From positions 1-64,000 of the forward strand of contig NZ_NJIC01000017.1 of NCBI RefSeq assembly GCF_013620825.1: 64,000 nt of DNA, given 5' to 3'. This document shows positions 57,636-64,000 of the stretch, in pieces. The notes beneath the pieces were generated by a model, which saw only the letters and a program-made list of their open reading frames with translations, ran no database searches and was not told the origin of the DNA. A program made the position numbers and the translations under genes. Positions within the stretch are counted from its first letter, which is position 1, and each line of letters starts with the position of its first letter. Origin of the DNA: Rhodanobacter sp. PCA2 (GTDB lineage: Bacteria; Pseudomonadota; Gammaproteobacteria; Xanthomonadales; Rhodanobacteraceae).

Positions 57636-57641
57636 ATTATA
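57636..57641 (-). promoter_or_regulatory. -10 box of the gcvP riboswitch transcript
   Basis: A consensus TATAAT on the minus strand places the transcript start about 57629, a few bases before aptamer I. No convincing -35 is visible 17 bases upstream. The rest of the gcvP to VOC interval is taken by the riboswitch and a hairpin at 57757-57798. Confidence 0.7.
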
Positions 57642-57756
57642 CAGGGGCGCCGGCCCGCGCGCCTCGGCCCGGCCATCGGCGCCGGGGTCGCAGGGAGCCG
57701 TTCAGGAACTGTGGCCTGAGGCCGCAAACGCAGGATGCATACCGTCCGGCACACGC

Positions 57757-57798
57757 AGCGGGCATGGAGCGGCGGCTATGCTGCCGCTGCCCGTTTTT
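57757..57798 (+). terminator. Terminator-like hairpin in the VOC gene leader
   Basis: CGGGC (57759-57763) and AGCGGC (57768-57773) pair with GCCGCT (57783-57788) and GCCCG (57789-57793), then TTTTT. It ends seven bases before the GGCGGAGGA ribosome site of the VOC gene. Either an attenuator or the end of an unseen upstream transcript. Confidence 0.45.
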
Positions 57799-57816
57799 CC
57801 CGGCGGAGGAACCCCG

Positions 57817-58224
57817 ATGATACGCATCGGCGAGATCGACCATGTCGTGCTGCGCGCCATCGACCCGGAGGCGATGCGGCGCTTCTACTGCGACGTGCTC
57901 GGCTGCCGCGAGGAGCGTCGCCAGGACGAGATCGGCCTGGTGCAGTTGCGCGCCGGCGCCTCGCTGATCGACCTGGTGGGCATGGACGGCAAGCTGGGCC
58001 GCATGGGCGGCGCCGCGCCGGGCAGCGAAGGCCACAACATGGACCACCTCTGCCTGCGGGTAGAGGACTACGACGAGGCGGCGATCCTCGCCCACCTCAA
58101 GGCGCACGGCGTGCGCATCGGCGAGCTGGGGTCGCGTTATGGCGCGCGCGGCGAGGGTCCGTCGATCTACTGCTACGACCCGCAGGGCAACATGGTGGAG
58201 CTGAAGGGGCCGGCGGTCATCTGA
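57817..58224 (+). CDS. VOC-superfamily (glyoxalase-like) protein
   Basis: 135 residues, one vicinal-oxygen-chelate module with paired beta-alpha-beta-beta-beta units. The first opens IDHVVLRAIDPEAMRRFYCDVLG and the second NMDHLCLRVEDYDEAAILAHL. The metal residues would be His in IDHVVL, His in MDHLCL and Glu in MVELKGP. Substrate unknown; family members are lyases, dioxygenases or resistance proteins. Excellent ribosome site GGAGGA six bases before ATG. Convergent with the HAD phosphatase gene. Confidence 0.85.
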   Translation: MIRIGEIDHVVLRAIDPEAMRRFYCDVLGCREERRQDEIGLVQLRAGASLIDLVGMDGKLGRMGGAAPGSEGHNMDHLCLRVEDYDEAAILAHLKAHGVRIGELGSRYGARGEGPSIYCYDPQGNMVELKGPAVI

Positions 58225-58231
58225 GGCTTCT

Positions 58232-58267
58232 GGAAGGTTCGAATCGCGGGCAGGATTCGAACCTTCC
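58232..58267. repeat. 14-bp perfect inverted repeat with T-arm-like sequence
   Basis: GGAAGGTTCGAATC (58232-58245) and GATTCGAACCTTCC (58254-58267) around GCGGGCAG, between convergent genes. GGTTCGAATC resembles a tRNA T-arm, but no tRNA body is present. No T-run follows at once. It may stop transcription or be a relic. Confidence 0.6.
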
Positions 58268-58315
58268 CTGGCGAAACGAAAAAGGTCGCCTTGCTGCGGC
58301 CGCGGGCAGCGAGGG

Positions 58316-58945
58316 TCACCCCTGATCGATCGTGGCGCCCAGGGCGGCGGCGAGGTTGCGGCAGTCGGCGAAGTGCCAGTCGGCAAGATCGGGCCAGCGG
58401 TTCACGGGCAGGTTCACCAACACGGACTGCGCGCCGGCAGCGCGGGCGCAGGCCAGATCGTGGGCATAGTCGCCGACCATCGTCAGCGTGGCCGGTTCGA
58501 CCGCCCAGCGCCCAGCCAGCACGTGCAGGCCCGCGGGGTCGGGCTTGGGCGGCGCGTCTTCGCGGCCCAGCACGTCGCCCGGGTCGAAACAGTCGGCCAG
58601 GCCGATCCCTTCGAGGGAAAGCAGGGCCAGCTCGCGCAGGTTGCGGGTGAGGATGCCCAGCCGGCAGCCGCGCGCCGCGAGTGCGCGTACCAGCGCCGCA
58701 GCGCCGGCGGCGGGACGCGAGGCCTGCGCGAGTCCGCGTTCGTGCTCCAGCAGCCACGCGCGTTTCGCGTCCGCCTCGTGCGCGGGCAGCGCGGCGATGT
58801 GGGCGAGGATGTCCTCATCCGCACGGATGTCCAGCGCGCGGCGGATCGCGGCGAAATCGTGCACGGCCACGGTCAGCGTACCGTCCAGGTCGAACACCCA
58901 GTGGCGCCGTTCGGCGAGGGCATGGGGCGCGGACATCATCGGCAT
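58316..58945 (-). CDS. HAD-family phosphatase (phosphoglycolate phosphatase-like)
   Basis: 209 residues from the ATG at 58945; ATGs at 58939 and 58936 are equally possible. HAD motifs: I in WVFDLDGTLT, II in LGILTRNLREL, III in PPKPDPAGL, IV in TMVGDYAHDLACARAAG. The cap is of the small alpha-helical C1 type. Closest in style to Gph-like phosphoglycolate phosphatases, but the substrate is not certain. It lies directly downstream of the tRNA-Leu gene on the same strand, past a terminator. Confidence 0.83.
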   Translation of the reverse strand: MPMMSAPHALAERRHWVFDLDGTLTVAVHDFAAIRRALDIRADEDILAHIAALPAHEADAKRAWLLEHERGLAQASRPAAGAAALVRALAARGCRLGILTRNLRELALLSLEGIGLADCFDPGDVLGREDAPPKPDPAGLHVLAGRWAVEPATLTMVGDYAHDLACARAAGAQSVLVNLPVNRWPDLADWHFADCRNLAAALGATIDQG

Positions 58946-58982
58946 CGGCGGTTCATCCGTGGCGGCGCGTACGGATCGCAGA

Positions 58983-59019
58983 AACGACGAAGCCCGCATC
59001 GCTGCGGGCTTCGTCTACA
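58983..59019 (-). terminator. Terminator after tRNA-Leu
   Basis: Minus-strand stem ACGAAGCCCGCA/TGCGGGCTTCGT with short loop, followed by CGTTTC. It starts a few bases beyond the CCA end of the tRNA. Confidence 0.8.
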
Positions 59020-59021
59020 AT

Positions 59022-59106
<85 letters not shown>

Positions 59107-59145
59107 AAGGTGTCGCGCGAGCCAAGCGGGCTGCGTGAGCCGCGT

Positions 59146-59174
59146 AGAGTAGGGATCGGGCCGAACCTTGTCAA
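59146..59174 (-). promoter_or_regulatory. Promoter of tRNA-Leu
   Basis: Consensus -35 TTGACA (59174-59169) and -10 TACTCT (59151-59146), 17 bases apart on the minus strand. Transcription would begin about 33 bases before the mature 5' end. The discriminator is GC-rich, as for stringently controlled stable RNAs. Confidence 0.85.
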
Positions 59175-59244
59175 CACTCAGGTTGACGCATTCATACATC
59201 GGGCTGCGCCATTGGCGGCGCGGCACCCCACACAAGGCTATTTC

Positions 59245-61812
59245 GTGACCAAGAAGAACAAGGAAGGCAGGCGCGCGGGCACCCGCGCAGCGCCCCGGAA
59301 CACCCCCGCCCGCGCCGGGCGGGCCGAGCAGGGGCCACCTGCCGGCAGACGCAGGCAGGCGGGACAGGCGCGCGACCCGCACGCCGAGCGCGAGGCGCAG
59401 CGCTACGAGCGCCCCATCCCCAGCCGCGAGGCCATCCTCGCCCTGCTGGAGGAACGTGGCGAGCTGCTCACCGAGGCGCGCATCGCCGAGGCGCTGGAGC
59501 TGCATGACGCCGACGACCTGTTCGCGCTGCACAAGCGACTGGGTGCGATGGTGCGCGACGGCCAGTTGCTGCTGGGGCGCCGCGGCGGCTATGCGCCGGT
59601 GCAGAAGCTGGACCTGATTCCCGGCGTGGTGCTGGCGAACGCCGAAGGCTACGGCTTCCTGCGCCCCGACGAAGGCGGCGAGGACCTTTACCTCTCGCCG
59701 CAGCAGATGCGCGGCGTGCTGCACGGCGACCGCGTGCTGGCCAGCGTGGTGGGCGTGGACCGCCGCGGCCGCCGCCAAGGCGCGATCGCCGAGGTGCTGC
59801 AGCGCCGTTCGCCGCGCCTGGTGGGCCGGGTGGTGGTGGAGAACGGCGTGACCCTGGTGGCGCCGGACGACCGCCGCCTGCACCAGGACGTGATGATTCC
59901 GCCCGGCGAGACCCAGGGCGCCCGCGCCGGCCAGATCGTGGTCGCCGAGATCACCGACCCGCCCACGCCGCACCGCGGCCCGCTGGGCGCGATCCGTGCC
60001 GTGCTGGGCGAGCGCCTGCAGCCTTCGCTGCTGATCGAGATGGCGATCGCCAGCCATGACCTGCCGCACGAATGGCCGCCCGAGGTGTTGCGCGACGCGG
60101 CCGAGGTGGAGCCGGAGGTCACCGCCGCCGAGCGCGAGGGCCGGATCGACCTGCGCAAGCTGCCGCTGGTGACCATCGACGGCGCCGACGCGCGCGATTT
60201 CGACGATGCCGTGTATGCCGAGCCGAAACGCGGCGGCGGCTGGCGGCTGGTCGTTGCCATCGCCGATGTCTCGCATTACGTGCCCGTCGGCAGCGCGCTG
60301 GACCGCGAGGCGTTCGAGCGCAGCACGTCCACGTATTTCCCCGGCTTCGTGGTGCCGATGCTGCCGGAGACGTTGTCCAACGGCATCTGCTCGCTGAACC
60401 CCAAGGTCGAGCGGCTGTGCATGGTCTGCGACATGGTGGTCGACGCCGAAGGCGAGGTGGCGAAGTCGAAGTTCTACCCGGCGGTGATGCGCTCGCATGC
60501 GCGGCTCACCTACGACCAGGTGTGGCAGGCGGTGGGCCTGCGCGAGGCCGGCGCGCTCGATGCGGTGGCCGACGTGCTGCCGCAGCTGGAAAACCTGCAT
60601 GCGCTGTACAAGGCGATGGCGGCGCAGCGCAAGCGCCGCGGCGCGATCGACTTCGAGACGCCCGAGGTGAAGTTCAGCCTCGACCAGCGCGGCGAGGTGG
60701 TGTCGGCCGGCGCCACCGAGCGCAACGACGCGCACAAGCTGATCGAGGAATGCATGATCGCCGCCAACGTGCAGGCCGCGCTGTTCCTCGAAAAGAAGAA
60801 GATTCCCGCGCTGTTCCGCGCCCACGAGCCGCCGCCGGCGGAGAAGTACGAAGACCTGCAGCAGTTCCTGCGCGAGTTCAAGCTGCGCATGCCGCCGGTG
60901 GAGGAGGTGACCCCCGCCGACTTCGCCGACGTGCTGCGCCTGGTGGCCGAGCGCCCCGAGCGCGAGCTGATCCAGAGCGTGCTGCTGCGCGCGCAGAGCA
61001 TGGCGGCCTACCAGCCCGACAACCGTGGCCACTTCGGCCTGGCGCTTTCGGCGTATGCGCATTTCACCTCGCCGATCCGCCGTTACCCGGACCTGCTGGT
61101 GCATCGGGCGATCCGCTACGCGCTCACCGGCGGCAAGCCCGCGGGCTACACCTGGACGCCGGCGCAGATGGCCACCATGGCGGTGCACTGCTCGCAGCGA
61201 GAACGCCGTGCCGAGGAGGCCGAGCGCGACGTGGACGAGCGCTACAAGTGCGCGTGGATGGCCAAGCACGTGGGCGAGGAATTCGCCGGCGTGGTCACCG
61301 GCGTCACCTCGTTCGGGCTGTTCGTGGAACTGGACGAATCCAAGGTCTCGGGCCTGGTCCACATCAGCCAGCTCAGCAACGACTACTACCATTTCGACCC
61401 GCAGCGGCACCTGCTGAAAGGCGAGCGCAGCGGCACGCAGTACCGGCTGGGCGACCACGTGCGCGTGCAGGTGCTGCGCGCCAGCCTGGAGGACCGCAAG
61501 ATCGATTTCCGGCTGGCGGCGCCGCGCGCTTCCGCCGCACCACCGCCGCGCAGCGGGAAGTCTTACGATTACGCCGCGGCGGGCGAGCGTTATTCGCTGC
61601 CCGGCCGCAAGGCGTCGCCGCCGCCCGGTCGCCGGGCGGAAATGGTGTTGCCGCCGCTGCCGCCGCGCGATAATCCGCCGCCTGCCGCTGCGCGGCCGTC
61701 CACCAGGGCGGCGGAGAAGAGCGGCGGCAAGCAAGGCAAGGCCGTGCAGAAGGCGCCGCGCGCGGCGAAGAAACCGGCAAAGCGTCAACCGGAACCGAAA
61801 GGCAGGAAATGA
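59245..61812 (+). CDS. rnr: Ribonuclease R
   Basis: 855 residues from a GTG at 59245, with AAGG eight bases upstream; the earlier frame runs over the tRNA promoter. Processive 3'-5' exoribonuclease that degrades structured RNA. A basic low-complexity head (TKKNKEGRRAGTR) is followed by a winged helix (SREAILALLEERGELLTEARI) and cold-shock domains. The RNB domain has the metal-binding IDGADARDFDDAVYAE, and the S1 domain is GVVTGVTSFGLFVELDESKVSGLVH. A Pro/Lys/Arg-rich tail ends it. Its stop overlaps the rlmB start. Confidence 0.97.
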   Translation: MTKKNKEGRRAGTRAAPRNTPARAGRAEQGPPAGRRRQAGQARDPHAEREAQRYERPIPSREAILALLEERGELLTEARIAEALELHDADDLFALHKRLGAMVRDGQLLLGRRGGYAPVQKLDLIPGVVLANAEGYGFLRPDEGGEDLYLSPQQMRGVLHGDRVLASVVGVDRRGRRQGAIAEVLQRRSPRLVGRVVVENGVTLVAPDDRRLHQDVMIPPGETQGARAGQIVVAEITDPPTPHRGPLGAIRAVLGERLQPSLLIEMAIASHDLPHEWPPEVLRDAAEVEPEVTAAEREGRIDLRKLPLVTIDGADARDFDDAVYAEPKRGGGWRLVVAIADVSHYVPVGSALDREAFERSTSTYFPGFVVPMLPETLSNGICSLNPKVERLCMVCDMVVDAEGEVAKSKFYPAVMRSHARLTYDQVWQAVGLREAGALDAVADVLPQLENLHALYKAMAAQRKRRGAIDFETPEVKFSLDQRGEVVSAGATERNDAHKLIEECMIAANVQAALFLEKKKIPALFRAHEPPPAEKYEDLQQFLREFKLRMPPVEEVTPADFADVLRLVAERPERELIQSVLLRAQSMAAYQPDNRGHFGLALSAYAHFTSPIRRYPDLLVHRAIRYALTGGKPAGYTWTPAQMATMAVHCSQRERRAEEAERDVDERYKCAWMAKHVGEEFAGVVTGVTSFGLFVELDESKVSGLVHISQLSNDYYHFDPQRHLLKGERSGTQYRLGDHVRVQVLRASLEDRKIDFRLAAPRASAAPPPRSGKSYDYAAAGERYSLPGRKASPPPGRRAEMVLPPLPPRDNPPPAAARPSTRAAEKSGGKQGKAVQKAPRAAKKPAKRQPEPKGRK

Positions 61813-62555
61813 GCGAGCACTGGATCGTCGGCATCAACCCGGTCGATGGCGCCCTGGGCAATGATGCCGCACGGGTGCGCGAGCTGCTGGTCGAGAACGG
61901 CCAGCGCAACACGCGCGTGCACGAGCTGGCCGAACGCGCGAAGGCGCTGAATATCCCGGTGCACCACCGCCCGCGCGAGCAACTGGACAAGCTTGCCGGC
62001 GAGGCGCGCCACCAGGGCGTGGCGGCGCTGTACGAGGCGCCGGCGCTGGTGGGCGAGGGCGATCTGCCCGAGTTGCTGGGGCAGGCCAATGGCGCGGCGC
62101 TGGTGCTGGTGCTGGACGGCGTCACCGATCCGCACAACCTCGGCGCCTGCCTGCGCAGCGCGGCGGCCGCGAATGCCACCGCGGTGATCGTGCCCAAGGA
62201 TCGCGCCGTGGGCCTGACCCCGGTGGTGCGGCGCGCCTCGGCGGGCGGCGCGGACCGCGTGCCGCTGATCGCGGTGACCAATCTCGCGCGCACGCTGCGC
62301 AACCTGAAGGATGCCGGCGTGTGGATCACCGGCCTCGCCGGCGACACCGAGCAGTCGATCTACGGCATCGACCTGAAAGGTCCGGTGGCGGTGGTGATGG
62401 GCAGCGAGGGCGAGGGCCTGCGCCGGCTCACCCGTGAGACCTGCGATTTCCTGGCGAAGATTCCCATGCCGGGGGCGATGGAAAGCCTCAACGTTTCCGT
62501 GGCGACCGGTGTCGTATTGTTCGAGGCGTTGCGTCAAAGGAGCGGATTGCCATGA
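61809..62555 (+). CDS. rlmB: 23S rRNA (guanosine-2'-O)-methyltransferase RlmB
   Basis: 248 residues (E. coli 243). Methylates G2251 in the peptidyl-transferase P loop. An N-terminal substrate-binding domain (HWIVGINPVDGALG) precedes the SPOUT knot with motifs DPHNLGACLRSAAAA, VVMGSEGEGLRRLTRE and IPMPGAMESLNVSVATGVVLFE. Its ATGA overlap with rnr repeats the rnr-rlmB order of E. coli. It also overlaps the next gene by ATGA. Confidence 0.97.
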   Translation: MSEHWIVGINPVDGALGNDAARVRELLVENGQRNTRVHELAERAKALNIPVHHRPREQLDKLAGEARHQGVAALYEAPALVGEGDLPELLGQANGAALVLVLDGVTDPHNLGACLRSAAAANATAVIVPKDRAVGLTPVVRRASAGGADRVPLIAVTNLARTLRNLKDAGVWITGLAGDTEQSIYGIDLKGPVAVVMGSEGEGLRRLTRETCDFLAKIPMPGAMESLNVSVATGVVLFEALRQRSGLP

Positions 62556-62818
62556 CTTTCTACTGGCACGATTGGGCCGGCTACATCGGTGTGCTGCTGG
62601 TGCTGCTGGCATTCTTCCTGCTGCAGGCCCACAAGCTGCATGGCAACGGCTTGACCTACCAGCTCATGAACGTGCTGGGCGCGGTGGGCGTGATGCTGTC
62701 GCTGCTGTTCGGCAGCTTCAACTGGCCGGCCTTCGTCATGCAGCTCGCGTGGCTGCTGATCGGCATCTATGGCATCGTGCGCGGGGCGCAGCGGCGCCGC
62801 GAGGCGCGACTGCCCTGA
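62552..62818 (+). CDS. Small CBU_0592-type membrane protein
   Basis: 88 residues with three hydrophobic segments: [38 protein letters not shown], and [17 protein letters not shown], then a basic tail. Matches the short CBU_0592/YgaP-like family of unknown function by its [13 protein letters not shown]...[13 protein letters not shown] pattern. ATGA overlap with rlmB, so it is third in the rnr-rlmB run, with no known role there. Confidence 0.75.
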   Translation: MTFYWHDWAGYIGVLLVLLAFFLLQAHKLHGNGLTYQLMNVLGAVGVMLSLLFGSFNWPAFVMQLAWLLIGIYGIVRGAQRRREARLP

Positions 62819-62845
62819 AACCTTCGGCCCGGCGGGCCGGCCGCG

Positions 62846-62891
62846 GCGGGACGACCCGACGCGATATCCCACTGGCGGGGACGACTCCGCG
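62846..62891 (+). promoter_or_regulatory. Guanidine-II (mini-ykkC) riboswitch
   Basis: Two hairpins with ACGA tetraloops: CGGG-ACGA-CCCG (62847-62858) and GCGGGG-ACGA-CTCCGC (62875-62890). Twin ACGR loops define the mini-ykkC/guanidine-II class. ACTCC in the second hairpin (62884-62888) is complementary to GGAGT (62902-62906) in the ribosome site, so guanidine binding should hold the hairpin and free the site. The gene that follows is a guanidinium exporter, the expected partner. Confidence 0.93.
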
Positions 62892-62912
62892 CGACATCCA
62901 AGGAGTAGTCCC

Positions 62913-63236
62913 ATGGCATGGCTTTATCTGGTACTCGCAGGCCTGTTCGAGATCGTCTGGGCGATCGGCCTCAAATACACCGACGGCTTCAGCCGGCTGT
63001 GGCCCAGCGTGGGCACGCTGGCGGCGATGGCGGTGAGCATGCTGCTGCTGGCGCTGGCAGTGAAGACGCTGCCGATCGGCACCGCCTATGCGATCTGGAC
63101 CGGCATCGGCGCGGTGGGCGCGGTGATCCTGGGCATCGTGCTGTTCCACGATCCCGCCACGCCGTTGCGGCTGGCTTGCGTGACGCTGATCCTGCTCGGC
63201 ATCGTGGGCCTCAAGCTGGCCGGCGGGGCGCACTGA
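62913..63236 (+). CDS. gdx: Guanidinium exporter (Gdx/SugE, SMR family)
   Basis: 107 residues, four membrane helices. Exports guanidinium by exchange with protons. The central Glu13 is in [21 protein letters not shown], and [21 protein letters not shown] has the Gdx-type pattern rather than that of EmrE-like drug pumps. The guanidine-II riboswitch upstream confirms the role. Ribosome site AAGGAG eight bases before ATG. Confidence 0.95.
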   Translation: MAWLYLVLAGLFEIVWAIGLKYTDGFSRLWPSVGTLAAMAVSMLLLALAVKTLPIGTAYAIWTGIGAVGAVILGIVLFHDPATPLRLACVTLILLGIVGLKLAGGAH

Positions 63237-63266
63237 GCGTGCGCCCCGCAGCGGCCGCGGCGACGT

Positions 63267-63998
63267 TCAGTCGTTGCGGCCGTCCAGCTTGGGCATGTCG
63301 GGGTTGGCGGTGAGGTCGCCCTTCTTGCGCTGGGCGGTGAGCGGCTCGCCGGTGACCTGGTACCACACGTTCTCGGCGATGTTGGTGGCGTGGTCGCCGA
63401 TGCGCTCGATGTTCTTCGCCATGAACAGCAGGTGCGTGCACGGCGTGATGTTGCGCGGGTCTTCCATCATGTAGGTGAGCAGTTCGCGGAAGTAGCCGGT
63501 ATAGGCGTCGTCCAGCTCCACGTCGTCTTCCCACACTTGGTAGGCGCGTTCGGCGTCGCCGTCGCGGTAGGCGATCAGCACTTCGCGCACCTCGGCGGCC
63601 GCCAGCTCGGCGAGGTGGGCGAGGCCGCTGGTGGGGTTGATGGGCGCGGCCATGGACAGCGGGATCGAACGCTTGGCCACGTTCGCCGCGTAGTCGCCGA
63701 TGCGCTCGATGTCGGCGGCGATGCGCAGCGCGGCGAACACGTTGCGCAGGTCGCCCGCCATCGGCGCACGCAGCGCCAGCAGGCGCACCACGTCGTGGCT
63801 GATTTCCTGCTCCAACTGGTCGATCGCGTCGTCGTTGCCCACCACGTGCTGGGCGGCGCGCTCGTCGCGGCGCTCGACCACGTCGATCGCGGCCTCCAGC
63901 TGACGTACCGAAAGCTCGCCCATGCGTACCAGTTCGCCGGTGAGGCGCGCCAGCTCGTCATCGTAGCTCTTGATGATGTGTTCCTTGCCGGTGCTCAT
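63267..63998 (-). CDS. phoU: Phosphate signalling protein PhoU
   Basis: 243 residues, complete in the window (start two bases from its edge). Two three-helix bundles with the repeated metal motif: ALRIAADIERIGDYAANVAK and LLFMAKNIERIGDHATNIAEN. Links the PstSCAB transporter to the PhoR-PhoB kinase pair, holding the Pho regulon off when phosphate is ample. pstB and the rest are presumably just upstream, outside the window. Convergent with gdx. Confidence 0.96.
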   Translation of the reverse strand: MSTGKEHIIKSYDDELARLTGELVRMGELSVRQLEAAIDVVERRDERAAQHVVGNDDAIDQLEQEISHDVVRLLALRAPMAGDLRNVFAALRIAADIERIGDYAANVAKRSIPLSMAAPINPTSGLAHLAELAAAEVREVLIAYRDGDAERAYQVWEDDVELDDAYTGYFRELLTYMMEDPRNITPCTHLLFMAKNIERIGDHATNIAENVWYQVTGEPLTAQRKKGDLTANPDMPKLDGRND

Positions 63999-64000
63999 GA

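Noticed and set aside
58232-58267. tRNA gene or fragment
   Set aside because: Only a T-arm-like word is present; no acceptor, D or anticodon arms can be built.

Overview
The window is 64 kb of very GC-rich chromosomal DNA from what looks like a gammaproteobacterium of the Xanthomonadales, most likely Rhodanobacteraceae (Rhodanobacter, Dyella, Luteibacter, Frateuria type). The grounds are protein flavour, gene order (miaA-hfq-hflX-hflK-hflC-purA), tandem S46 dipeptidyl peptidases, lone extended -10 promoters such as TGCTAGAAT, and palindromic intergenic repeats of the kind common in that order. I see no prophage, insertion sequence, CRISPR array or rRNA operon. Nearly all of it is core metabolism and housekeeping, so the interest lies in regulation and in the non-coding DNA.

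Layout. 1-613: repeat-rich DNA made of hairpins. 614-4597: a CrbS/CrbR-like (MxtR/ErdR-like) sensor and regulator pair. 4717-11481: exported 3-hydroxybutyrate oligomer hydrolase, cyclophilin, YidB-like protein, GlsB-like membrane protein, aminotransferase, malate dehydrogenase, DUF4349 lipoprotein. 11723-22199: propionate and peroxide block with prpE, ahpC/ahpF, a helix-turn-helix/citrate-synthase fusion divergent from prpB-prpC, a TerC-family gene behind a manganese (yybP-ykoY) riboswitch, and prpD. 22384-30420: OmpA-family protein, pseudouridine synthase, then tdh - giant DUF748 protein - kbl. 30572-37230: exported (alpha/alpha)6 glycosidase-like protein and two S46 peptidases. 37427-43732: miaA, hfq, hflX, hflK, hflC, purA. 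43864-51459: msrB-msrA, a LytS/LytTR system with a small lipoprotein, an M1 aminopeptidase and a PatB-type lyase. 51821-58945: ovoA, gcvP behind a tandem glycine riboswitch, a VOC protein and a HAD phosphatase. 59022-63998: tRNA-Leu(CAG), rnr, rlmB, a small membrane protein, a guanidinium exporter behind a guanidine-II riboswitch, and phoU.

How it fits together. Threonine can go to glycine plus acetyl-CoA by Tdh and Kbl, and GcvP then oxidises the glycine under glycine-riboswitch control. Propionyl-CoA made by PrpE enters the methylcitrate cycle by PrpC, PrpD and PrpB. The CrbS/CrbR-like pair probably governs use of acetate or other short acids. AhpC/F, MsrA/B and OvoA (ovothiol) form an oxidative-stress theme. 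Three metabolite riboswitches (Mn2+, glycine, guanidine) are readable directly.

The least explained features are the repeats. A 66-bp tandem array at 54180-54414, a lone diverged copy at 23525-23574, and hairpins at the left edge all present GGA in their loops, with stems that differ in sequence yet still pair. This is the pattern expected of CsrA/RsmA-binding RNA, although a DNA-level repeat family remains possible. The second lead is the HTH-citrate synthase fusion sitting on a strong inverted repeat in the prpBC control region.
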